Below, piece after piece: positions 7,871 through 17,184 of a stretch of 64,000 nt of DNA. The notes under the pieces are model-generated. The model had not been told where the DNA came from. It ran no database searches and saw only the letters and a list, made by a program, of their open reading frames with translations. The stretch's first letter is position 1. Each line of letters opens with the position of its first letter. The stretch comes from Bacteroidia bacterium (GTDB taxonomy: Bacteria; Bacteroidota; Bacteroidia; 2-12-FULL-35-15), in assembly GCA_030654175.1 (NCBI GenBank), contig JAURXZ010000049.1:466334-530333 (forward strand), in the 5' to 3' direction. Position numbers and translations under genes: made by a program.

Positions 7871-9595
7871 CTATTTATTAATAACCACTTTTTTTGTTAT
7901 TTTATTATTACCTGCATTTAAAGTAATAAAGTAAATACCTGCATTTAAATTTTGAGCATCTAATTTTATAGTATGTCTTCCTGAATTCATTTCACCTAAT
8001 TCATTTGTAAACACCGACTCGCCAAGCATGTTATACATTGTTATAGTTACATTGGCAGTTGTGGATAAATTAAATTCAACGTCAGCATTGTCCATCAAAG
8101 GGTTTGGGTAAACCTTAATAGAGTTGACCATTTCGTTTGTATGAATCCCCGTAGTTGTGCTTACGCCTGTTATGTTTACGTTATCAAGGTAAAGGTTATT
8201 TCCATAATCCGAAGTTGCTTTAAATCTTAATAATACTCCTGACTGGCCAACATAAGCGTTTAAGTTAACAGTTTCATTCCTCCACTGTGTAGGACCTGAT
8301 GGTGTAAATACACTTGATTGTGGAGCTTTTGTTTTTAAAGTGTTACCGGCTTTGTTATAGATGCTCGTCCATGTGATTCCACAATTGCTTGAAACCTCAA
8401 CTTCCAGTTTATCATTTTCAGGAGTAGAAGTAGTATAACCGCAATATGCAACATCAAATGTCATTGCAGGGGAAACAGCGCCCACAAACGACATGGATGG
8501 AAATCCCATAATATCAATATCACCTGAAGGGATCTTGTACCAGTTTAATTTTACACCATTTGAAGAACTGTATCCTACAGTGGTATCAGTAAAGGTTAAA
8601 CCGCTTCCCCCGTTGGTGATGGTCCAGGAATTGGGTATGCCGCCACTTTCAAAAGATTCAGCAACAGCTACTCCTCCTATTGTTGGGTTTTTAATAAATG
8701 ATGCTGTAGTTGTATTGTTTGCCGCTGTTGGATCTGACACACCATTTGGGCTTGACACCGTCACCGAAATTGCATGACTCCCCGTTGTTGGCGCGCCAAG
8801 TTTTACACCGGTAACTGTTGTATTGCCATTAGATGCAATACTCCCTGTCCAGAATTTTACTTTTTGAACCACACCATCCACTTTATAGGTGATGGTAGCG
8901 GATGTTAAAGTGGTTGTTCCATTATTACCTAATAAAAATGATGGTGTAACGCTATCACAGGATGCAAGGCCCGAATTTAAAGTAGTTGATAATATCATCT
9001 TTGCATCACTTCCGGTTGAAACCGCTGCTGGACAGAAGGATGTTTTTGCAGAATATAATTGAGATGCAGTATACTGATCAACCTCTTTCATAGAGTGGTC
9101 AGGGCAAATCATGATACAAGCCGGAAAACCGGCCAGATTGTACATATTATTAAAAGTATTGACGGATGGATTAGTAGAATTAGTAGGATCGATGATCGGG
9201 TATTTTGTACCGGTAACCCAATCGCCCTGAGTGTTTGAACCGGTGCCGTGTAAATCTGCGTTGGTGGTAGAAGCATCACCTTCAACATAAAAAAGCATAC
9301 AATCATCAGTTGTGGTACTGCTAACTCCTAAACCACCTGCAGGACCATGATTGATCCATACATTTTCAAATTCATGATCGTTATGATAACTCCAACAGGG
9401 GCCACACCAGGTTGCGGAGATGTCAATAAATACTGTTTTACCTGCATTAAGGTAAGAGTAAAGGTTGTGGCTTACACCGTTAATATCTGTTAAGGTCCAG
9501 TCAGGAGAAAGGCTGCCGGTGGTAACTTGAGAACTCATTTTACCTGAGGATAAAGTAAAAGCAACAACTGTTAATAATTGTAAGATTTTTTTCAT
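7871..9595 (-). CDS. T9SS cargo protein with N-terminal thioredoxin-like domain (copy 1)
   Basis: A 574-residue secreted protein. Order: signal peptide (about 1-22); thioredoxin-like domain with FIDISATWCGPCW (Cys64, Cys67) preceded by a redoxin-like strand WTLTDINGVSHNL; two CARDB/Ig-like beta-sandwich segments (about 200-305); a cleaved-adhesin/MAM-like jelly roll (about 310-480, AESFESGGIPNSWTIT through RFKATSDYGNNLYLDNVNI); and a T9SS type A signal (YPNPLMDNADVEFNLS ... AGIYFITLNAG ... VVINK). It resembles Omp28-related proteins. The next gene upstream is a close paralogue with the same architecture, so the pair arose by tandem duplication. A surface thiol/disulfide function is suggested by the intact CxxC but is not shown. 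Confidence 0.87.
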   Translation of the reverse strand: MKKILQLLTVVAFTLSSGKMSSQVTTGSLSPDWTLTDINGVSHNLYSYLNAGKTVFIDISATWCGPCWSYHNDHEFENVWINHGPAGGLGVSSTTTDDCMLFYVEGDASTTNADLHGTGSNTQGDWVTGTKYPIIDPTNSTNPSVNTFNNMYNLAGFPACIMICPDHSMKEVDQYTASQLYSAKTSFCPAAVSTGSDAKMILSTTLNSGLASCDSVTPSFLLGNNGTTTLTSATITYKVDGVVQKVKFWTGSIASNGNTTVTGVKLGAPTTGSHAISVTVSSPNGVSDPTAANNTTTASFIKNPTIGGVAVAESFESGGIPNSWTITNGGSGLTFTDTTVGYSSSNGVKLNWYKIPSGDIDIMGFPSMSFVGAVSPAMTFDVAYCGYTTSTPENDKLEVEVSSNCGITWTSIYNKAGNTLKTKAPQSSVFTPSGPTQWRNETVNLNAYVGQSGVLLRFKATSDYGNNLYLDNVNITGVSTTTGIHTNEMVNSIKVYPNPLMDNADVEFNLSTTANVTITMYNMLGESVFTNELGEMNSGRHTIKLDAQNLNAGIYFITLNAGNNKITKKVVINK

Positions 9596-9673
9596 TTTTA
9601 ATTGGATTAAATTAATGAGTAAAAAAACTTCAACACTTCACAAACGTACTATTTAACCTTATTTTTACTTTGT

Positions 9674-9699
9674 CCCCTTTGGCACATTTACCAAAGGGG
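9674..9699 (-). terminator. Hairpin between the two Trx-headed T9SS genes
   Basis: A perfect 9-bp stem, CCCCTTTGG (9674-9682) with CCAAAGGGG (9691-9699), encloses an 8-nt loop 24 bases after the stop at 9723. There is no strong T-run on the minus strand, so it may be an mRNA 3'-end stabiliser or partial terminator rather than a full one. Confidence 0.5.
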
Positions 9700-9722
9700 C
9701 GAAGTAATTTATCAATTTGAAA

Positions 9723-11456
9723 TTATTTGTTTATAGCAACTTTTTTGGTAATAGTAGTATCGCCAATTTTAATATTTAAGAAATACAAACCATTAATTAT
9801 AGATGTTGCATCCAATGAATAATTCTGATCACCGGCACTCATCTTACCAAGGTCTTTGCTAAATTCAAGCTGACCAAGAGCATTTACAAGTGTAATGGAT
9901 ACATTATTTGATTCAGATAAATTGAAATCCACAATTGCATTGTTTGTTATTGGGTTTGGATATACATTTAGCTTATTTAACATTTCATTTTCCTCGATTC
10001 CTACAACTGAAGTAACAAAGTTAATGTTATCAACAAAAAGATTGTTTCCATAATTAGAGGTTCCTTTCAAACGAACTAAAACATTTGTCTGACCAGCGTA
10101 TGTACTTAAATTTACAGTTTCATGTCTCCATTGGTTATCACCGGAAGGAACAAATTGCACCGAGCCGCCAACCGGAGGAACCGTTTTTAATGTTGCTCCC
10201 GCTTTACTGTACTTAGAAGTCCATGTAGTACCACAATTGGTGGATACTTCAACTTGTAATTTATCAGTATTGGATGAAGAGTATTGCGCGTAGGATACAT
10301 CAAAAGTTAAATAAGCAGAAGTACCTGTAAATGACATTGGAGGTAAAGTCATTATATCGATCTGTCCGGAACTAATGTTGTAAAAGTTCAAAGTAGCACT
10401 TGAGGAAGAGTTAAAACCTGCAGTAGGGGCATCTTCCCAAGTATTGTTTCCACCGGCTGTAATGGTCCAGGCAGAAGGAATTCCTGCACTTTCAAATGAT
10501 TCAGTAATAAAAGCTCCTCCAACAGTAGGATAAATAACAAAAGATGCAGTAGTTGAATTATTGGTAGAGGTTGGATCAACAACTCCATTCGGGTTTGAAA
10601 TAACAGCAGTGATGGTTCTTGTACCGGCCACTGATGAACCAACTTTTACTCCTGTAATTGTAGCACTTTCATAAGTACCAAGATTACCTGTCCAATAAAT
10701 TGTTTTTTGGGTAACTCCATCAACTTGAAGAGTAATGGTTGCAGAAGTTAAAGTGTCGGTTCCAATATTTCCAAGACGGAAAGTAGGTGTAACACTATCA
10801 CAAGAAGCAAGTGTGGTGTTGTATGCAAGTGAAGTGATCATTTCTCCATCCACAACAACTGATGCAGCAGAACAAGCCGATTTTGCAGCATAAAGTTCAG
10901 CAGCTGTAAATTGATCAACTTCTGTCATTGAACGGTTAGGACAGATCATAACACAGGTAGGGAAATAACCAAGGTTATAAATATCATTAAATGCATTCAC
11001 AGAAGGGGTAGTAGTGCTGGTAGGATTGATAATAGGATGATCTACACCGGTAACCCAGTCACCTTGAGAAGTATTGCTATTGTTTGGATCAACACAACCG
11101 GTGCTGCCATGTAAGCAAGCTTCACTTGTAGCGCCATCACCTTCAACAAAAAATACCATACAATCGTCAGTTGTTGTTCCGCTCACTCCCGGAGCACCGG
11201 CAGGACCATGATTTGTCCAAACAGAATCAAAAGCATGTGACTCATGATATCCCCAACAAGGAGCACACCAGGTTGCTGAAATGTCAATAAAAACAGTTTT
11301 TCCGGCATTAAGGTAGGTGTATAGGTTGTGGCTTACTCCGTTAATATCAGTAAGGGTCCAGTCAGCAGAAAGGTTGCCGGTTACCACTTGTGCCTTACTT
11401 TGTGACACTAAAAACGAGAATACCAATGCGGTTGTGATTTGTAAAAGTTTTTTCAT
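9723..11456 (-). CDS. T9SS cargo protein with N-terminal thioredoxin-like domain (copy 2)
   Basis: A 577-residue paralogue of the gene just downstream, with the same order: signal peptide (about 1-23), thioredoxin-like domain with SATWCAPCW (Cys64, Cys67), CARDB-like sandwiches, cleaved-adhesin/MAM-like domain (TESFESAGIPSAWTIT ... VRLKGTSNYGNNLFVDNI) and a T9SS type A signal (YPNPITNNAIVDFNLSES ... KVAINK). The stretch around the CxxC is almost identical in the two (ADWTLTDINGVSHNLY versus PDWTLTDINGVSHNLY), whereas the sorting domains have diverged. Copy 2 carries an extra Cys-containing loop (CLHGSTGCVDPN) missing from copy 1. It is transcribed divergently from the small T9SS gene at 11677. 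Omp28-related outer-surface protein is the nearest family name I can give. Confidence 0.87.
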   Translation of the reverse strand: MKKLLQITTALVFSFLVSQSKAQVVTGNLSADWTLTDINGVSHNLYTYLNAGKTVFIDISATWCAPCWGYHESHAFDSVWTNHGPAGAPGVSGTTTDDCMVFFVEGDGATSEACLHGSTGCVDPNNSNTSQGDWVTGVDHPIINPTSTTTPSVNAFNDIYNLGYFPTCVMICPNRSMTEVDQFTAAELYAAKSACSAASVVVDGEMITSLAYNTTLASCDSVTPTFRLGNIGTDTLTSATITLQVDGVTQKTIYWTGNLGTYESATITGVKVGSSVAGTRTITAVISNPNGVVDPTSTNNSTTASFVIYPTVGGAFITESFESAGIPSAWTITAGGNNTWEDAPTAGFNSSSSATLNFYNISSGQIDIMTLPPMSFTGTSAYLTFDVSYAQYSSSNTDKLQVEVSTNCGTTWTSKYSKAGATLKTVPPVGGSVQFVPSGDNQWRHETVNLSTYAGQTNVLVRLKGTSNYGNNLFVDNINFVTSVVGIEENEMLNKLNVYPNPITNNAIVDFNLSESNNVSITLVNALGQLEFSKDLGKMSAGDQNYSLDATSIINGLYFLNIKIGDTTITKKVAINK

Positions 11457-11676
11457 TTATGTTTGTTTATTAATTTAAGTTAATGATTGAATATCACGAA
11501 TTTACCATATTGTTTTTTGAAACACAAATAATGTTTATATGTTTTTGTAACTAATTATATGATTATTCGTAGTAAGAAATTTATAAACATTGAATGATCT
11601 GATCAATTTTGATTGAAATTAGTAAATTTACGTTGGTAATAATTGAGTAGTAAAAGTTCTCCCAAAAATAAAATGT

Positions 11677-12420
11677 ATGAAAAAAATAGCTACTACTTTG
11701 GTTTTAATATCATCAGTAATTTTTGGATTCAGCCAAAATATTGTATTAATGGATGAGGATCATACTGTAATATCAAATACTACTATTGATATTAGCGTTG
11801 ATTCCAGTACAAATACGGTGAAAGAAATATTGGTGAAAAATGCCGGATCAATTGCCGACACCATAAAAGTTGTTCGTACCATATATTCTATTGACGGAGA
11901 CGATCAAACTCAATTTTGCTGGGGAGGATTGTGTTATTTACCTGCAACCAGTGTTTCTAATTTAACAACTGTAATTGCACCAGGTGATACCATAGATTTT
12001 CTGGAGGATGGATTCCATGCAATTTTTAATTCAGGTACTTCTTGTGTTACCAGGTCGGTGCATTATAAATTTTATAATATTCACAATTTCTCGGATTCCA
12101 CCGGAATCACGCTGCGTTATTTATGTTCAACAGGAGTAAATGAGTTAACGAAGGTGGGAGGAAACATTTCAAGTGGATATCCTAACCCGGCTAATTCAGT
12201 GGTATCTTTTAAGTATGATCTCAAAGAGTTTTCAGAAAAAGGGGAGATCAAATTTTACAATATGCTGGGAAAATCAGTAAAAGAAGTTATTCTGACCGAT
12301 AAACAAGGTGTAACAAAAATAAATGTAATGGACATGGATGCCGGAATTTATTTTTATTCATTTATAGTAGATGATAAAATAATATCCACTAAAAAAATGG
12401 TGATCAGCCGTGAGGATTAG
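11677..12420 (+). CDS. Small T9SS type A sorting domain protein
   Basis: A 247-residue secreted protein: signal peptide about 1-19 (ending FGFSQ), one beta-sandwich domain (about 20-150) and a T9SS type A signal (YPNPANSVVSFKYDLKEF ... AGIYFYSFIVDD ... KKMVISRED). The sandwich contains a paired-cysteine segment, FCWGGLCYLPAT, and a second pair, TSCVTRSVHYKF and YLCST. The FCW-G-CY pattern recurs in small Bacteroidota T9SS proteins found near Omp28-like genes. Its divergent placement beside the two Trx-headed cargo genes makes it a candidate thiol partner; that is inference. The biochemical function is unknown. Confidence 0.8.
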   Translation: MKKIATTLVLISSVIFGFSQNIVLMDEDHTVISNTTIDISVDSSTNTVKEILVKNAGSIADTIKVVRTIYSIDGDDQTQFCWGGLCYLPATSVSNLTTVIAPGDTIDFLEDGFHAIFNSGTSCVTRSVHYKFYNIHNFSDSTGITLRYLCSTGVNELTKVGGNISSGYPNPANSVVSFKYDLKEFSEKGEIKFYNMLGKSVKEVILTDKQGVTKINVMDMDAGIYFYSFIVDDKIISTKKMVISRED

Positions 12421-12450
12421 CAGGGAAATCGCTAACAAGTCTTGAAAAAA

Positions 12451-12479
12451 TTGTCATTCCGAATTTATTTCGGAATCTC
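12451..12479. repeat. Dispersed hairpin repeat, GTCATTCCGAA type
   Basis: A perfect 8-bp stem (ATTCCGAA at 12456-12463 with TTCGGAAT at 12469-12476), followed by CTC, lies between convergent genes. GTCATTCCGAATTTATTTCGG-type elements are common scattered repeats in Bacteroidota intergenic DNA. Here it may also act as a bidirectional transcription stop. Confidence 0.6.
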
Positions 12480-12503
12480 TTAGATGCTGAAAACACTTTT
12501 GAA

Positions 12504-14504
12504 CTATATTCTTATTCCTATTATTAATATATCATCAAGTTGTTCCTTTTTTCCACGCCAGTTTTCAAAATGGGCCTCTAAATGAGCCGCCTGTTTCTGC
12601 ATTGTTAAGTCCTTTATTTCAAGCAGAATTTGTTTGAACTTTTTTGTCATCAGTTTTTTTCCTTTCTCTCCGCCATCCTGGTCGGCATAACCATCTGTGA
12701 AAAGATAAAAAGTATCGTCCTTTTCTAATTGTACTGTATGTGTTTCAAAGTATTGAAGACTTTCAGTTAATCCTCCAATTGCAGTTTTTGTGGCTTTTAT
12801 TTCTTCAATTGCATCAGCATTTTTCCTGATGATCCATAGAGGGCGGTTTGCACCGGCATAATTTATAATATTGGTATTCAGGTCAATTGAACACAGGGCT
12901 ATATCCATCCCATCCCTGGTGGATTCGTTGTTTTCTGATTGACGGAGCGATGTTTTGATTCCTATATTTAACAGGGAAAGTATTTTACTAAGATTATCCT
13001 CATTCTGCACAGCATCATTTAATCGTTCAGAACCTATGATGCTCATGAATGCCCCTGGAACACCATGCCCGGTACAATCCATGGCTGCAATGAAAACAGT
13101 ATCTCCTTTTTTAGAGAACCAATAAAAATCTCCACTAACAATATCTTTGGGTTTAAATAAAACGAAACTGTTTTTTAGTTCTGCCCATATATCCCTGCGG
13201 TGGGGCAATGTGGCTTTTTGAATACGCAAGGCATAATGAATACTATCTGTTATTTCGTTGGTTTTTTCTTTAATTATCTTATAAGCAAATTCTATCTTTT
13301 TGTTATTGTTGTCCAGTTCACGATTGGTTTTTTGTTTTTGCCGGTATCCTGCAAAAATGAAAATTACAAGTGCAATAACAAGCGCAAATCCTACAATAAA
13401 AGCATTGCGAAGAATAATTTGTTTATCTACTATTGCTTTTTGCTTATCAATTTCAGCATCTTTTAAAAATAAATTTTGTTTCTCACGTTCATTTGCAAGG
13501 GTGTTTTTTAAATTGATAAAGTTCACATTACTAACCCTGGCCCTCATTGTATCGTTACACGTTATATAAAGACGATAATATTCAGTTGATTTTTTATAAT
13601 CACCAAGTTCTGCATAGGTTGTAGCAAGTCCCTGAACAACTTCACTTAATATCTGGTAATTAATGGTTTTTTCTCCGGTAACTATTTTATGGGCCCTTAA
13701 CTGGTAAAGGAGGGCTTTGTCATATTTTTGTTGTTTGAAAAAATCCTGTCCTATCAGATTGCATAGATAAACGATATTATCATTGCTTCCCGCTTTTTCT
13801 GCAAGACGCAATCCTTTTTCTCTTAAATCAGATGCTTTTTTGTGATTTCCAAGCCTTTCATATATTCTTGAAGTTTCATTTAAGGACGATGCAATTTCAC
13901 CGGGACTTCCGATCCGTTCCCTTATTTCCAGACTTTTAAGATAATAATTAAGTGCAGAATGTTCTTGATTGCCGTCTTCTCGGATGCCGTAGGTGCCTTC
14001 ATAGACATTGCCTATGGCACTTAACAGGTAAGATGCTGCAATTTCATTGTTCATTTCATTGAATATTCTTAAGCTTTTTGAATAATATTCAACTGCTATG
14101 TTTGGATCACTTGGCCGGTAAATAAACCCAATGAATTTATAAACATTTGCGAGCATTTTTCTATAACCAAATGTTTCGGCCAATTTCATAGCTTTGATCA
14201 AATAGCTAAGAGAAATATCATATTTTTCTTTAGAATAGTAATGATACCCAATATAATTAAAGGACAAGGCTGTTCCAAATGTGTAATTTATTTTAGTAGA
14301 AAGTTTTAATCCTTCTTGTAAGTAATATAGTGAATCGGTATATAAAAATAACTGGCAATAGACTTTAACTCTATTGGTGTCGGCTTCGGTGGCTTTTAAA
14401 ACATTTTGTAAAGAATCTATTTCAGCTTGCTGAGCGGATAAATTCGGTTTACAAAAACAAAGCGTAAAAATGAAAAGAGAAAAAAGGATAAAGTTTTTTT
14501 TCAA
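12504..14504 (-). CDS. TPR-repeat transmembrane SpoIIE/PP2C-type serine phosphatase (A)
   Basis: A 666-residue membrane signalling protein. A signal peptide (about 1-24) precedes a TPR array (about 60-345), a coiled coil, one transmembrane helix (about 364-386) and a cytoplasmic SpoIIE domain (about 415-666). The PP2C metal-binding acidic residues are present: GDFYWF (Asp459), DCTGHGVPGAFMS (Asp476), FTDGYADQ (Asp604) and the final LDDIL (Asp657/658). SpoIIE phosphatases usually dephosphorylate an anti-sigma-factor antagonist or a SiaC-like protein. The TPR half, probably periplasmic, would be the sensor. A second gene of the same layout lies on the other side of tex (17185), and a third SpoIIE is at 54634. 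No antagonist gene is adjacent. Confidence 0.9.
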   Translation of the reverse strand: MKKNFILFSLFIFTLCFCKPNLSAQQAEIDSLQNVLKATEADTNRVKVYCQLFLYTDSLYYLQEGLKLSTKINYTFGTALSFNYIGYHYYSKEKYDISLSYLIKAMKLAETFGYRKMLANVYKFIGFIYRPSDPNIAVEYYSKSLRIFNEMNNEIAASYLLSAIGNVYEGTYGIREDGNQEHSALNYYLKSLEIRERIGSPGEIASSLNETSRIYERLGNHKKASDLREKGLRLAEKAGSNDNIVYLCNLIGQDFFKQQKYDKALLYQLRAHKIVTGEKTINYQILSEVVQGLATTYAELGDYKKSTEYYRLYITCNDTMRARVSNVNFINLKNTLANEREKQNLFLKDAEIDKQKAIVDKQIILRNAFIVGFALVIALVIFIFAGYRQKQKTNRELDNNNKKIEFAYKIIKEKTNEITDSIHYALRIQKATLPHRRDIWAELKNSFVLFKPKDIVSGDFYWFSKKGDTVFIAAMDCTGHGVPGAFMSIIGSERLNDAVQNEDNLSKILSLLNIGIKTSLRQSENNESTRDGMDIALCSIDLNTNIINYAGANRPLWIIRKNADAIEEIKATKTAIGGLTESLQYFETHTVQLEKDDTFYLFTDGYADQDGGEKGKKLMTKKFKQILLEIKDLTMQKQAAHLEAHFENWRGKKEQLDDILIIGIRI

Positions 14505-14693
14505 AGCCGAGTTTTATATTAATAAATGAGTTATTTCTTTTATTGCCTGTGTTTTACCTTACTATTAGGTGCGCGAATATAACATTATTCTAAAAATCAA
14601 AGTACGTTAATCATTTTTTGATTCATTTTTTATTTTTCAACAATAGTCCTAAAACTGTTGAAAATATTATTAATTCAACCTGCTTTAGATATA

Positions 14694-14701
14694 TATATTT
14701 G
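14694..14701 (+). promoter_or_regulatory. Promoter core TATATTTG of tex
   Basis: An exact match to the Bacteroidota -7 motif TAnnTTTG, 21 bases before the tex ATG. No TTTG box lies at the usual 19-23 base spacing. Confidence 0.5.
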
Positions 14702-14722
14702 TAAGTATAATAAATTCAATTT

Positions 14723-16978
14723 ATGTCAGAAACACATTTCCACAAAAAAGTAGCGATCCTGTTAGGTATTGCCGAGCGACAAGTAGATACAACTATTAAA
14801 CTTTTGGATGAGGGAGCCACCATTCCGTTCATATCCCGTTACCGTAAGGAAATGACGGGCAGTCTGGACGAAGTTCAGGTAGCCAATGTGCGTGATGAAA
14901 TGGATAGGTTACGGGTTCTTGAAAAAAGACGTGAAGCTATTATTGAATCCATTGAAAGTCAGGGCAAATTAACGCCTGAACTGATCGTACAATTGAGGGG
15001 AGCGGAAACAGTATCAAAACTGGAAGATATTTATTTGCCATATAAACCAAAGCGCAGAACACGTGCATCCATAGCTCGTGAAAAAGGCCTGGAACCATTT
15101 GCTGTTATGCTTTTTGAACAAAAGAAAATGAATGTTGAAGCGGAAGCACAATTGTTTATTTCTGAGGAAAAAGATGCAAAAACGATAGACGAAGTGCTTT
15201 CCGGTGCCCGTGATATTATTGCTGAATGGGTAAATGAGAATGTAGAAGCACGTGAAAAGATCCGTCAGCTGTTTAAGGAACAGGCTACAATTAAAAGCAG
15301 GGTTTTTAAAAGTAAGGAAGTTGAAGGTGAAAAATTTAAAGATTATTTTGATTGGGAAGAACGTTTAATGTCCTGCCCGTCACACCGTATGCTCGCCATG
15401 CGCAGGGGAGAGAATGAAGATATTCTTACCATAAGTATTGCTCCGCCTGATGATGCAGCCCTGGATATTTTATACAATCAATTTATAACCGCATCTAATA
15501 GTACTTCTGAGCAGGTTCGTTTAGCGGTTGAAGATTCATACAATCGTATGATGCAGGTTTCAATTGAATCGGAAATGAGAATGTTTACCAAGGAATTAGC
15601 AGATGAAAAAGCAATTCAAGTATTCGCTGAAAATTTGAGAGAATTATTATTGGCTTCTCCATTGGGACAAAAAGCAATATTGGCTATTGACCCCGGATTC
15701 AGGACTGGATGCAAGGTGGTGGCTTTGGATAAACAAGGGAAATTATTGGAGGATACTGTTATCTATCCGCATGAAACCAATAAAATATTTGAATCAAAAC
15801 AGAAGGTGCTTGCCTTGTGTGCAAAATATAATTTAGAAGCCATTGCTATCGGAAATGGAACAGCCGGCAGGGAAACAGAATCCTTTGTTCGAACCATTGA
15901 TGGCTTGCCGAAAGAGATCAATGTAATAATGGTGAATGAAAGCGGGGCATCCATTTATTCGGCATCGGAAGCTGCCCGTGAAGAGTTTGCAGATAAAGAC
16001 ATCACTGTGCGTGGTGCTGTTTCTATCGGGCGCAGGTTAGCTGATCCTTTGGCAGAGTTGGTTAAAATTGATGCAAAATCAATAGGTGTGGGGCAATATC
16101 AGCATGATGTGGATCAATATGAAATAAAGAAAAAGCTGGATGAAGTGGTGGAAAGCTGTGTGAACAGGGTAGGAGTAGAGGTTAATACTGCAAGTAAACA
16201 ATTGCTTGCCTATGTATCGGGTTTAGGGCCTCAGTTGGCAAGAAACATTGTTGAATACCGCAATGAAAACGGTCCTTTCAAATCCAGAAAAGAATTATTG
16301 AAAGTACCTCGTATGGGTGAAAAAGCTTACGAACAAGCTGCCGGATTTTTACGTGTGGTAAATAGCAAGCACCCCTTGGATAAAAGTGCGGTGCATCCTG
16401 AAAGCTACGTTATTGTGGAGAAAATGGCTGCTGATTTGAATTGTACTATTCAGCAACTGATGGCTGAAAAAGAAATGCGTAAACAAATTGTACTTCAAAA
16501 GTATGTAACTGATAAAATAGGTATACCCACGTTAACTGATATTTTAAATGAGCTTGACAAACCGGGTCGTGACCCGAGAAAATCATTTGAAATATTTGCC
16601 TTCGATAATAGTGTTCATGAGATGAAAGATCTACGGATTGGAATGCGTTTACCCGGAATAGTAACCAACGTAACCAACTTCGGAGCCTTTGTAGATATTG
16701 GAGTTCACCAGGATGGACTGGTACACATCAGCCAGATTTCAAATACCTTTATTGACGATCCTAATAAAATTGTGAAAGTGCAGCAACAAGTAATGGTTAC
16801 TGTTACTGAGGTGGATATACAACGCAAACGTATTGCCTTATCAATGAAAGATAATGCTGTTGTGAATGTTCCAGTTAGCACACCCGCCAAAGTGATCGTA
16901 AATAAAAAAGGAAAAGTTGTTCCGGCTGCAAATGATTTTGCTTCGCAATTGGCTGCATTGAAGGATAAGTTTAATTAA
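14723..16978 (+). CDS. tex: Tex-family RNA-binding transcription accessory protein
   Basis: A conserved cytosolic nucleic-acid-binding protein (751 residues) thought to act on RNA polymerase and transcription; Tex/Spt6 relatives are near-universal in bacteria. Order: N-terminal helical Tex region (DEGATIPFISRYRKEMTGSLDEVQV), YqgF-like RNase H fold (about 325-450, ILAIDPGFRTGCKVVALD), helix-hairpin-helix segment (about 490-560, LGPQLARNIVEYRNENGPF ... VPRMGEKAYEQAAGFLRV) and a C-terminal S1 domain (about 640-712, GMRLPGIVTNVTNFGAFVDI ... QRKRIALSMKD). Length is typical. It stands alone, divergent from TPR-SpoIIE gene A and followed by TPR-SpoIIE gene B. Confidence 0.96.
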   Translation: MSETHFHKKVAILLGIAERQVDTTIKLLDEGATIPFISRYRKEMTGSLDEVQVANVRDEMDRLRVLEKRREAIIESIESQGKLTPELIVQLRGAETVSKLEDIYLPYKPKRRTRASIAREKGLEPFAVMLFEQKKMNVEAEAQLFISEEKDAKTIDEVLSGARDIIAEWVNENVEAREKIRQLFKEQATIKSRVFKSKEVEGEKFKDYFDWEERLMSCPSHRMLAMRRGENEDILTISIAPPDDAALDILYNQFITASNSTSEQVRLAVEDSYNRMMQVSIESEMRMFTKELADEKAIQVFAENLRELLLASPLGQKAILAIDPGFRTGCKVVALDKQGKLLEDTVIYPHETNKIFESKQKVLALCAKYNLEAIAIGNGTAGRETESFVRTIDGLPKEINVIMVNESGASIYSASEAAREEFADKDITVRGAVSIGRRLADPLAELVKIDAKSIGVGQYQHDVDQYEIKKKLDEVVESCVNRVGVEVNTASKQLLAYVSGLGPQLARNIVEYRNENGPFKSRKELLKVPRMGEKAYEQAAGFLRVVNSKHPLDKSAVHPESYVIVEKMAADLNCTIQQLMAEKEMRKQIVLQKYVTDKIGIPTLTDILNELDKPGRDPRKSFEIFAFDNSVHEMKDLRIGMRLPGIVTNVTNFGAFVDIGVHQDGLVHISQISNTFIDDPNKIVKVQQQVMVTVTEVDIQRKRIALSMKDNAVVNVPVSTPAKVIVNKKGKVVPAANDFASQLAALKDKFN

Positions 16979-17184
16979 TAGGATTTTCAAAATTAAGAGC
17001 AACTAATAAGGTCTTATGGCAATTAGGAGTATTTTGGTTGCTCTTATATATTGGTGTTGGCAGCAAGGCAAATAAAAAAATATTTGTCTTGTACAATTAT
17101 AATTTTTGCACACCGAATTTTGAATTTTTAGATCGTATTTTTAGACTATGCTTTTTTTAGAACTTTATGTTAAGACTTACTTTT

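Noticed and set aside
16995-17045. Possible attenuator or terminator after tex
   Set aside because: A 9-10 bp stem (AAGAGCAAC with GTTGCTCTT) exists, but with a 33-base loop and no T-run. The evidence is too weak to call it a terminator.
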